Below are positions 1 to 6,380 of a stretch of DNA of 10,922 nucleotides, piece after piece. The notes below the pieces were generated by a model. That model made no database searches and had not been told where the DNA came from. It was given only the letters and a program-made list of their open reading frames with translations. How positions within the stretch are numbered: the first letter of the stretch is position 1; each line of letters begins with the position of its first letter. The position numbers and the translations under genes are program-made. The DNA is from Sulfurihydrogenibium yellowstonense SS-5 (GTDB taxonomy: Bacteria > Aquificota > Aquificia > Aquificales > Hydrogenothermaceae), in assembly GCF_000173615.1 (NCBI RefSeq), contig NZ_ABZS01000036.1, forward strand, positions 1 through 10,922. Reading direction: 5' to 3'.

Positions 1-63
1 AAAGAAAAACATGAGACTCTTCACCGGCGACATAATGACAGTTTGGATTTTTTGAACATCCTC
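1..63 (+). mobile_element. Right-hand part of MITE-like hairpin element, copy 1 (cut by window edge)
   Basis: This matches the right half of the complete element at 2798-2947. It has an A-rich stretch, then ATGAGACTCTTC (compare ATGAGATTATTC), then AATGACA, then TTTGGATTTTTTGAAC (compare TGTGGATTTTTGGAAC), ending near CCTC at 63 where the complete copy ends GTCTC. The left half lies outside the window. The copy is diverged and non-coding. It sits just upstream of the ATPase promoter. Assignment rests on direct comparison of copies inside this window. Confidence 0.7.
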
Positions 64-72
64 TACAAATTC

Positions 73-101
73 TTGACTTTCTTCCAATTAAAATGCATAT
101 T
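73..101 (+). promoter_or_regulatory. Probable sigma-70 promoter of the P-type ATPase gene
   Basis: TTGACT (73-78) matches the -35 consensus in five of six positions. A 17-nt spacer is followed by CATATT (96-101), a four-of-six -10 match. The -10 sequence lies in a 17-bp tandem duplication (95-128), so a second CATATT occurs at 113-118 without a matching -35. The region is very AT-rich, so the exact -10 is uncertain. Confidence 0.45.
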
Positions 102-128
102 AATATAAAACGCATATTAATATAAAAC
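95..128 (+). repeat. Perfect 17-bp tandem duplication in the ATPase 5' region
   Basis: GCATATTAATATAAAAC occurs twice head to tail (95-111 and 112-128) with no mismatch. It lies between the -35 candidate and the ribosome binding site (GAGG, 137-140). It duplicates the candidate -10 region, so it may alter promoter spacing or leader length. Confidence 0.9.
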
Positions 129-146
129 AAAAAAGCGAGGACCTAT

Positions 147-2660
147 ATGCATAATTTTTCAGTTGAACATGTTTTATCAATTTTAAAAACAAATATTAAG
201 GGTTTGTCACAAAAAGAAGCAAAAGAAAGATTAAAGATATATGGACTCAACGAAATAGAAGAAAAAGAAGAAAGTAAGTTAAAGATCTTTCTTAGACAGT
301 TTACAAGTCCTTTTATAATCATACTTATGGTAGCTGGTTTATTAGCTATTTTCTTTGGAGACTTAAAAGATGGCTTAGTCGTTTATGGACTTTTGCTTAT
401 AAATGGATTTATAGGTTTTTATCAAGAAATAAAAGCTCTTGCTTCAGTAAAAGCGTTGAAAAGCCTAACTTTACCTACTGTAAGAGTTTTAAGAGATGGT
501 AAAGAAGTTGAAATAAATATAAAAGAATTAGTTCCTGGAGATATAGTTTTACTTTTTGAGGGAGATGTTGTACCTGCAGATATTAGATTGATAGAATCAG
601 TTGGTCTCATGGTAGATGAAGCTATTTTAACCGGAGAATCAATTCCTGTTGAAAAAAATGCCGGCGTTATTCTTAATCAAGATGCACCTGTTCATGAAAG
701 AATAAATATCTTATTTAAAGGAACAACCATAGTTAGGGGAAAAGCTATTGGTGTTGTTTTTGCTATAGGAGAAAACACAGAGTTGGGAAAGATTGCAAAA
801 AGAATGCAAGAAAAGCCACCAGAAAGCCCATTAACAAAAGCATTGGGAGATTTTGGAAAAAAATGGATATTCGCGTTGATCTTAATTTTAACTTTTCTTG
901 TAATTATTGGAATTTTGCAAGGCAGAGAAGCTAAAAGTCTTGTATTTTTTGCAATTGCACAGTTAATTTCTGCTGTTCCGGAAGGATTGCCAATAGTTGT
1001 AACGATTGCCTTGGTTGTTGGTGCTATCAGATTATCAAAAGAGAAAGTTCTTGTAAAACATCTACCAGCAGTTGAAACTCTCGGTAGTGCAACGTATATA
1101 TGTTCGGATAAAACCGGAACTATAACAGTTGGAAAGCTTAGAGTAGAAGATTATGTGCCTTATGATAAGGAAAAACTTTATTTAGCTGCTGCTTTGTGTA
1201 ATGATGCTGAAATTTATGATGGAAAAGAAAAAGGAGACCCATTAGAGATTTCTTTACTTTACTGGTTAGAAAAAGAAGGGGTAGATTGGAATTATTTAAG
1301 AAATAAATATGAAAAAATATGGGAGCATCCTTTTGACACAAAGTTAAGACTTATGGCTGTCGTCGTTAAATCAGATGTGGGTATAGAACTATACATAAAA
1401 GGAGCTTTGGAAAGCCTATCTACCATGTGTGAATCTGCTTGCCCTGAAGAAGTTTTTAAAAACCATGATAAATTAGCTGAAGAGGGGTTGAGGGTTTTAG
1501 CTTTTGGATACGCTAAGCTTGATAAAGTTCCAGAAAGCATAAAAGATGTAAAAATAAACTTAGTAGGTCTTGTCGGATTTTTAGACCCACCAAAAGAAGG
1601 GGTAAAAGAATCTGTTGAGATGGCAAAAAATGCAGGTATTAGAGTAATTATGATTACAGGAGATAACCTTTTAACTGCCAAAGCGATAGCTAAAATGGTA
1701 GGTATATTTTCTGATGGAAATATAGCCATCGAGGGAAAAGACCTTGAAAAATACTCAGACGAAGAGCTTTATCGATATTTAAAAAATATAACAGTAGTAG
1801 CAAGGGCTACACCGGAGGATAAATATCGTATAGTAAAAGTTTTACAATCAAATAAAGAAATTGTAGCGGTTACAGGGGATGGAGTTAATGATGTTCCGGC
1901 TTTAAGAGTTGCAGACCTGGGAGTCGCTATGGGTTCCGGTTCACAGGCAGCCAAAGATGCAGCAAAAATGATTATAACTGACAACAATCTTTCCATTATC
2001 GTAAACGCAGTAAAAAGTGGAAGACTTATAACAAAAAATATTTCAAAAGTAATAAGATACTTATTATCAACAAACCTATTTGAACTTACTTATAACTCCT
2101 TAGCAATATTAATGGGTTTACCGCTACCACTATACGCTACTCAAATACTTTGGATCAACTTAGTAACAGATGGTGTTCAAGATAAAGCCTATCCTTTTAC
2201 AAAGTATGAAGGCGACCCGATGAAGGAAAAACCTAAAAGACCAGAAAAAGCCTTCACCGGAAAAGAGCAATTTATAAATATTGCTTATAATGGCTTGATA
2301 ATGGGACTTTCTCATTTCTTTTTGTTCAAATATTTGTTAAATATATATTCTTATGAAGTTGCTTTAACTATAAGTTTTATATCGGCTGTAATTTCTCAAT
2401 GGTCAGTTGGAATACAAGAAATAGGAGAAAAGCCATTTTTTAAAAATCCTATTGAGTATATAAAGCTAAATCCATACATCTATTTAGGAATCTTTATTGG
2501 AGCTATTCTACAAATAATTGCAATTAGCTTAATACCGCACTATTTCCATGCTGTCAAACTTACAATGAGTGAACTACCATATATTTTTATAATTCCTTTT
2601 ATAACATTCATTATGATAGAGTTAAGAAAATGGATTAGCTATTTAAAGTCAGCAAAATAA
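147..2660 (+). CDS. P2A-type cation-transporting ATPase, probably calcium
   Basis: An 837-residue inner-membrane P-type ATPase that would use ATP to export a cation, most likely Ca2+. In order it shows the N-terminal cation-ATPase region, M1-M2 (about 52-95), the actuator loop with TGES (162-165), M3-M4 with PEGLP (278-282), the phosphorylation motif DKTGT with catalytic Asp321, an N-domain with KGALE (418-422, where KGAPE is usual), DPPK (480-483), TGDGVND (576-582), and M5-M10 (about 636-830). Residues equivalent to SERCA Ca2+ ligands are present: Glu279 in M4, Asn643 and Glu646 in M5, Asn671, Thr674 and Asp675 in M6. Length is normal for bacterial P2A pumps. ATG147 is preceded by GAGG with a 6-nt gap. 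It stands alone behind its own promoter. Mn2+ or another divalent ion cannot be excluded. Confidence 0.93.
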   Translation: MHNFSVEHVLSILKTNIKGLSQKEAKERLKIYGLNEIEEKEESKLKIFLRQFTSPFIIILMVAGLLAIFFGDLKDGLVVYGLLLINGFIGFYQEIKALASVKALKSLTLPTVRVLRDGKEVEINIKELVPGDIVLLFEGDVVPADIRLIESVGLMVDEAILTGESIPVEKNAGVILNQDAPVHERINILFKGTTIVRGKAIGVVFAIGENTELGKIAKRMQEKPPESPLTKALGDFGKKWIFALILILTFLVIIGILQGREAKSLVFFAIAQLISAVPEGLPIVVTIALVVGAIRLSKEKVLVKHLPAVETLGSATYICSDKTGTITVGKLRVEDYVPYDKEKLYLAAALCNDAEIYDGKEKGDPLEISLLYWLEKEGVDWNYLRNKYEKIWEHPFDTKLRLMAVVVKSDVGIELYIKGALESLSTMCESACPEEVFKNHDKLAEEGLRVLAFGYAKLDKVPESIKDVKINLVGLVGFLDPPKEGVKESVEMAKNAGIRVIMITGDNLLTAKAIAKMVGIFSDGNIAIEGKDLEKYSDEELYRYLKNITVVARATPEDKYRIVKVLQSNKEIVAVTGDGVNDVPALRVADLGVAMGSGSQAAKDAAKMIITDNNLSIIVNAVKSGRLITKNISKVIRYLLSTNLFELTYNSLAILMGLPLPLYATQILWINLVTDGVQDKAYPFTKYEGDPMKEKPKRPEKAFTGKEQFINIAYNGLIMGLSHFFLFKYLLNIYSYEVALTISFISAVISQWSVGIQEIGEKPFFKNPIEYIKLNPYIYLGIFIGAILQIIAISLIPHYFHAVKLTMSELPYIFIIPFITFIMIELRKWISYLKSAK

Positions 2661-2785
2661 ATTTTTTAACTGTACCTTGGTAATCGAATAGGCAAGCCAA
2701 CACAAGCTTATTTTACGTGAGAACGTGAAACGTGAGATGTGAGACGTTAGAGATTGGTTTATCAATATCTTAGTGATTTTTATCT
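2661..2785. other. Intergenic segment with a short degenerate tandem repeat
   Basis: No open frame or convincing terminator is visible directly after the ATPase. At 2715-2752 a 7-8 nt unit of the form ACGTGAGA/ACGTGAA/ACGTGAGA/TGTGAGA/CGTTAGAG recurs about five times. The function is unknown; it looks like slippage-derived microrepeat. Confidence 0.6.
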
Positions 2786-2797
2786 GATTGCTTAGTA
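2786..2797 (+). repeat. Left target-site duplication of the MITE
   Basis: GATTGCTTAGTA lies immediately left of the element and is repeated exactly at 2948-2959, immediately right of it. A perfect 12-bp direct repeat abutting both ends of a terminal-inverted-repeat element is the signature of transposition. Confidence 0.85.
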
Positions 2798-2947
2798 AGG
2801 GTGTTCCAAAATTTTTGTAAACTTACCTTTCCGTCATCCTGAGGCCGAAGGCCGATGGATCTCCTTTTTAATTTTTTGACTTGAAAAGAAAAATATGAGA
2901 TTATTCGCTTCGCTCAGAATGACAATGTGGATTTTTGGAACAGTCTC
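2798..2947 (+). mobile_element. Complete 150-bp MITE-like element (copy 2)
   Basis: A non-coding element with imperfect terminal inverted repeats: left AGGGTGTTCCAAAATTTTTG, right end read inward GAGACTGTTCCAAAAATCC, sharing TGTTCCAAAA. Internally, GTCATCCTGAG...GGATCTCC (from 2832) is an imperfect inverted repeat of GAGATTATTCGC...CAGAATGAC (2895-2922), so the whole element can fold into one long hairpin around a T/A-rich centre. A 12-bp perfect direct repeat flanks it. An inverted copy is found at 9332-9476 and partial copies elsewhere in the window. It carries no transposase, so it would need one supplied in trans. The family of that transposase cannot be named from the ends alone. Confidence 0.88.
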
Positions 2948-2959
2948 GATTGCTTAGTA
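2948..2959 (+). repeat. Right target-site duplication of the MITE
   Basis: Second copy of GATTGCTTAGTA, identical to 2786-2797. Confidence 0.85.
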
Positions 2960-3268
2960 GCTTGGTGAGATGATTTGGCAGTCAGTAATGCTAAAGTATT
3001 GGTAATGAGATTTTATTTTTTAATATTTGAATTAAGTTTGTGTAGTGATAGCTTAAAAGAGATTTTTTGAAAAGTGGTTGTAAGTATTTATTGAATAAAA
3101 TTTTTTGATTTTAAAATTTTTAGTACTTAAGTTATTGTTGATTTAAAATTTTTTGTTTTAGATTTTTTTAAATCGACAAGTTAAAGAGTGGTATTTGCAG
3201 CGGGCTTCTGAGTTTGTGGTTTTCAGTAGTTGGCTTGTGATGGGAAGTTAAAGGATAAAATATGATAA
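2960..3268. other. AT-rich non-coding stretch between MITE and CRISPR leader
   Basis: I see no coding frame with a ribosome binding site and no RNA gene. Runs such as AAAATTTTTT recur at 3097-3175. A somewhat GC-richer patch at about 3188-3250 stands out from its surroundings, but I can assign it no function; it may be the distal part of the CRISPR leader. Confidence 0.5.
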
Positions 3269-3302
3269 TATATTTTCTGTATATCTATATTTTCTGTATA
3301 TC
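3269..3302 (+). repeat. Perfect 17-bp tandem duplication in the CRISPR leader
   Basis: TATATTTTCTGTATATC is present at 3269-3285 and again at 3286-3302 without mismatch, 118 bp upstream of the first CRISPR repeat. It is the same length as the unrelated tandem duplication at 95-128. It could be a binding site pair or only a replication slippage product. Confidence 0.85.
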
Positions 3303-3327
3303 GAGGTTTGCTGCAAAAAACTTCAAC

Positions 3328-3357
3328 TTGCGGATTTTTTTAAAAATTTGATATAAT
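3328..3357 (+). promoter_or_regulatory. Probable promoter in the CRISPR leader
   Basis: TTGCGG (3328-3333), an 18-nt spacer and a perfect TATAAT (3352-3357) give the best sigma-70-like promoter in the window. Transcription would start near 3364 and enter the first repeat about 57 nt later, in the sense of the array. This agrees with the degenerate repeat lying at the far right end, which independently places the leader on the left. Confidence 0.65.
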
Positions 3358-3420
3358 GTTTTATACATTGGTAATTGAACAAGATTTTTACGATTTTATT
3401 TTTGAGTTAAAAGTTGACGG

Positions 3421-3650
3421 GTTATTAGCCTACCTATGAGGAATTGAAACCCATTAGCGACAGATTTATCATAGATGCTTCATCTATGTTATTAGCCTAC
3501 CTATGAGGAATTGAAACCGGATAGGGAATGTTGCGTATCCGCTATTGATGTCAGTTATTAGCCTACCTATGAGGAATTGAAACTGATGACATTTAATTTT
3601 ACTACAACCATGCACCGTTGGTTATTAGCCTACCTATGAGGAATTGAAAT
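3421..3650 (+). CRISPR. Small CRISPR array: four 30-bp repeats, three spacers
   Basis: Repeats at 3421-3450, 3488-3517, 3554-3583 and 3621-3650 begin GTTATTAGCC and end ATTGAAAC. The first three are identical and the last ends in AAAT, the usual decay of the leader-distal repeat. Spacers are 37, 36 and 37 bp (3451-3487, 3518-3553, 3584-3620). An ATTGAAAC end is known from many thermophile type I arrays, where it yields the 8-nt 5' handle of the crRNA; subtype I-B or III is inference. No cas gene is in the window, so processing would rely on Cas proteins encoded elsewhere. Spacers 1 and 2 each contain a perfect inverted repeat. Confidence 0.97.
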
Positions 3651-3725
3651 GCATTAAACTCAAATCTGATTACTCCACTTTTCCGACAATCCTACCTGAA
3701 AACCTTAGTCAAAATAATCTCGTTC

Positions 3726-3753
3726 TTGAATCATAACTCTTTATGACTATATT
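3726..3753 (+). promoter_or_regulatory. Probable promoter of the SDR-MBL-thiO operon
   Basis: TTGAAT (3726-3731), a 16-nt spacer and TATATT (3748-3753) lie 32 bp before the SDR start codon. The candidate is independent of the CRISPR promoter, although read-through from the array could also reach this operon. No TPP riboswitch core is visible between the array and the gene. Confidence 0.5.
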
Positions 3754-3784
3754 TAAACTCTAATAAATCTTATAAAGGATTAAG

Positions 3785-4510
3785 ATGGACTTAAAAGGAA
3801 AAAACGCTTTAATTACAGGTGGTTCTAAAAGGATTGGCAGGGATATTGTTTTAGGTCTTGCCGAGCATGGCTGTAATGTACTGATTCATTATAACTCTTC
3901 TAAAGAAGAAGCTGAAAAAGTATTACAGCAAGCAAAAAGTTTTGGAATAAAAGCAGAAATTATAAGAGCGGATTTACTTGATGAAAATCAACTTATAAGT
4001 TTAGTAAATCAATCACTTAATATTTTTGGACACATAGACATTCTAATAAACAACGCATCAATCTACTACAAAAAACCATTAGAAGAAGCTACCTTTGAAG
4101 ATTTAGAAATTTTTTACAAGATACATATAAAAGCACCATTCTATTTGTCAAAGGAATTTGGAAAAATTATGTATGAAAGGAAAGAGGGAAGAATTATAAA
4201 CATAATAGATTATTCAGCTATTCTTCCTTACAAAGATTTTACACCTTATAGCATTTCAAAAGGTGGAATGATTACTATGACAAAAGCATTTGCAAAAGAG
4301 TTTGCACCATACGTACTTGTAAATGGAATACTACCTGGTCCAATCATACCGGCAGATGGTTTAGATGACATAGAAAAGCCACTCCAAAAGACACTAATTA
4401 AAAAATGGGCGGGTGGAAAAGAAGTCTTTAAAGCTGTAAAATATTTAATAGAAACTGATTTTACAACAGGAGCTTTAATTCCTGTAGAAGGAGGAAGGTT
4501 AATATTTTAG
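3785..4510 (+). CDS. Pteridine-reductase-type short-chain dehydrogenase (FolM/PTR1-like)
   Basis: A 241-residue cytosolic SDR with a Rossmann fold, predicted to use NADPH to reduce a pteridine-like substrate. The cofactor loop reads TGGSKRIG (11-18), the TGxxxRxG form typical of pteridine reductases rather than the classical TGxxxGxG. NNAS follows at 89-92. The usual catalytic Ser is replaced by Asp142, which stands 13 residues before Tyr155 of YSISK (Tyr155, Lys159), the same spacing as the Asp-Tyr-Lys triad of Leishmania PTR1. NGILPGP (180-186) and a C-terminal TGALIPVEGG complete the fold. AAGGA lies 5 nt before ATG3785. It is the first gene of a four-gene operon and its end overlaps the probable start of the MBL gene by 7 nt. 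Dihydromonapterin or dihydrofolate reductase activity is plausible; a 3-oxoacyl-ACP reductase is less likely given the Asp. Confidence 0.85.
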   Translation: MDLKGKNALITGGSKRIGRDIVLGLAEHGCNVLIHYNSSKEEAEKVLQQAKSFGIKAEIIRADLLDENQLISLVNQSLNIFGHIDILINNASIYYKKPLEEATFEDLEIFYKIHIKAPFYLSKEFGKIMYERKEGRIINIIDYSAILPYKDFTPYSISKGGMITMTKAFAKEFAPYVLVNGILPGPIIPADGLDDIEKPLQKTLIKKWAGGKEVFKAVKYLIETDFTTGALIPVEGGRLIF

Positions 4511-5268
4511 ATTACATAATTTTTCTTGGCACTGGCGGTGGTAGAACTGTAGTATTTAGACAGTTAAGGCATTCTGGAGGAATGTGGCTTCATTTCGCCG
4601 GTAAAAACATACTGATAGACCCAGGACCTGGAAGCTTAATCAGAATCTTTGAGAGAGGGTTAGAGCCAAACGATTTAAACGCAGTAGTTTTATCCCATAG
4701 ACATTTAGACCATGTAGCAGATATAGCATCTGTTGTAGAGTCTGCCACAGATAGCAATAAAAATAAATTAGATTTATTACTTGCTCCAATAGATGCAGTA
4801 GATGGAGATGACCCAGTTGTTTTAAAATACACAAAAAAAGGCTTTAAAAAAATTGAGATTACAGAGCTTGGAAAAATCATTGAATACGAAAACATAAAAA
4901 TAAAACCCTTAATCAAGCATATACACCCGGGCGCAGATACCTACAGCTTACAGTTTGAATATAACAACAAAATTTTTATATATGTAGCTTGTGGAAGATT
5001 TTACGAAGATATGTTATACGCATACCCAGAAAATCCCGATATTATGGTTTTTAACACTACATTTGTAAAATCCAATTTAAACTATTATCATCTTTCTGCC
5101 GAAGATGTAGAAAGGATAATCGAAAAAGTAAAGCCTAAACTAACTATTTTGACCCATTTTAGTTTACAGATGTTAAGATATACACCTTTTAAAATTGCAA
5201 AAGAGATGTCAGACAGAACAGGCTTAAAAGTAATAGCTGCGTATGATGGATTAAAAGTAGATTTTTAG
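4504..5268 (+). CDS. Metallo-beta-lactamase-fold hydrolase, probable non-canonical ATT start
   Basis: An MBL-fold protein of unknown substrate, 254 residues if translated from ATT4504. HRHLDH (65-70) is the HxHxDH metal motif; further candidate ligands are His141, His196 and His218. The position where the family usually has the bridging Asp reads VACG, with Cys163. The only conventional start, ATG4582, would delete IIFLGTGGGR (5-14), which is the conserved first strand and glycine loop of this family, and its GGAGG is only 1 nt away. No ATG, GTG, TTG or CTG is present in frame between the upstream stop (4456-4458) and 4582. ATT4504 follows GGAGG (4490-4494) by 9 nt. Starting there gives a 7-nt overlap with the SDR gene and suggests translational coupling. 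It lies 10 nt before thiO. A sequencing error that hides a normal start is possible. Confidence 0.82.
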   Translation: MLDYIIFLGTGGGRTVVFRQLRHSGGMWLHFAGKNILIDPGPGSLIRIFERGLEPNDLNAVVLSHRHLDHVADIASVVESATDSNKNKLDLLLAPIDAVDGDDPVVLKYTKKGFKKIEITELGKIIEYENIKIKPLIKHIHPGADTYSLQFEYNNKIFIYVACGRFYEDMLYAYPENPDIMVFNTTFVKSNLNYYHLSAEDVERIIEKVKPKLTILTHFSLQMLRYTPFKIAKEMSDRTGLKVIAAYDGLKVDF

Positions 5269-5278
5269 GAGTGTATAG

Positions 5279-6376
5279 TTGAAAGGTATAATCGTTGGCG
5301 GTGGAATTATAGGACTTTCAATAGCAAGAGAATTGAACAAATTAGGTTATGAAATTACGATTTTAGAAAAAAATTTACTTGGAAGAGGAGCATCATGGGC
5401 AGCTGGTGGTATGCTTGCCCCTCAAGCAGAAGGATTAACCGGGGATTTTCTAAATTTTTCTGTTGAATCCAGAGAGATGTATAAAGAATTTGTACAGCAA
5501 ATTGAAAAAGAAACAGGATATGAAGTTTCATACTATGAATGTGGAATTGTTTGTCCTGCTTTTTCAGAAAAAGAAATGGAAAATTTATTCAAAAGAGTAG
5601 ATTATTACAATAAATTAGGTTTAGAGTCGAAAATTCTTACTCGTCAAGAAATTTTAGATATGGGAATTAAAATCTCAAATTTTGTTATCGGTGGAGCTTT
5701 TTTCCCACATGATAAACAGGTTGATAATAGAAAGCTTGTTGTGTCGTTGGTTAAATATGCAAAAAATTCTAATATAACTGTAAAAGAGCTTACAGAAGTT
5801 AAATTTATAGAAGTTAATAATGGAATATTTCAAAGAGTAGTTACAAACAATGGGACTTTCGAAGCAGATTTTTGTGTTTTGGCTGCAGGAGCTTGGTCGG
5901 GCGAACTAGAACCTATTAAAGTTTTCCCAATCAAAGGACAGATGTTATCATTCAAAACAAAAATTAAAAACGAAATTTCAAAAATCTTATATAGCAGTAG
6001 AGCTTATATAATTCCAAGAAAAGATAGCAATTTAGTTGTTGTTGGTGCTACACAAGAAAATGTCTTTTTTAAAGAAGGAAATACGGTATCTGGTATATTT
6101 TTATTACTTAAAGGTTTGTTAGAAACTTTACCATCTACAAAAGACTATGAAATCACAGAAACTTGGTATGGATTTAGACCAGCAACTCCCGATGGTCTTC
6201 CTATTCTTGGAAAATCTGAGATAAAAAATTTATACTATGCTACAGGACATTATAGAAATGGAATATTGCTTGCTCCAATTACAGCAAAATTGATAACCCA
6301 ATTGATTCATAAAGGAGAAGAATCGCCTTATTTAAAAATGTTTGATTTCAGCAGATTTTATATAAAAGAGGAATGA
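5279..6376 (+). CDS. thiO: Glycine oxidase ThiO, FAD-dependent (TTG start)
   Basis: A 365-residue flavoprotein of the D-amino-acid-oxidase family. ThiO oxidises glycine with O2 to dehydroglycine plus H2O2, supplying the imine for the thiazole ring of thiamine. The dinucleotide motif GGGIIG (7-12) and Glu30 mark the FAD site. GASWAAGGMLAPQ (37-49) is the ThiO-type flavin loop. Tyr243, Arg300 in GFRPATPDGLP and Arg326 in GHYRNGILLAP correspond to Tyr246, Arg302 and Arg329 that bind substrate in Bacillus glycine oxidase. Length is typical. The start is TTG5279, with AGGAG 7 nt upstream; no nearer ATG fits the Rossmann start. It is third in the operon. No thiG or thiS is in view. Another glycine or sarcosine oxidase specificity is possible but the C-terminal signature favours ThiO. 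Confidence 0.93.
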   Translation: MKGIIVGGGIIGLSIARELNKLGYEITILEKNLLGRGASWAAGGMLAPQAEGLTGDFLNFSVESREMYKEFVQQIEKETGYEVSYYECGIVCPAFSEKEMENLFKRVDYYNKLGLESKILTRQEILDMGIKISNFVIGGAFFPHDKQVDNRKLVVSLVKYAKNSNITVKELTEVKFIEVNNGIFQRVVTNNGTFEADFCVLAAGAWSGELEPIKVFPIKGQMLSFKTKIKNEISKILYSSRAYIIPRKDSNLVVVGATQENVFFKEGNTVSGIFLLLKGLLETLPSTKDYEITETWYGFRPATPDGLPILGKSEIKNLYYATGHYRNGILLAPITAKLITQLIHKGEESPYLKMFDFSRFYIKEE

Positions 6377-6380
6377 AATT

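Noticed and set aside
1292..1729. 145-residue open frame on the minus strand inside the ATPase gene
   Set aside because: It lies wholly opposite a gene with intact catalytic motifs, has no ribosome binding site and its residue content is what an antisense reading of this gene gives.
3584..3620. Inverted repeat in CRISPR spacer 3 (CAAC...GTTG) and ATGTCA/TGACAT across repeat 3
   Set aside because: Arms of 4 to 6 bp are within chance for AT-rich sequence, unlike those in spacers 1 and 2.
3651..3784. TPP riboswitch before the thiO-containing operon
   Set aside because: No CUGAGA-type core or the expected stems could be found in the 134 nt between the array and the SDR gene.
4582..4584. ATG4582 as the start of the MBL gene
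   Set aside because: It removes the conserved first strand and glycine loop, and the GGAGG before it is only 1 nt away and encodes conserved Gly residues.
4590..4916. 108-residue minus-strand frame opposite the MBL gene
   Set aside because: Shadow of the HxHxDH-containing gene; no start signal or recognisable domain.
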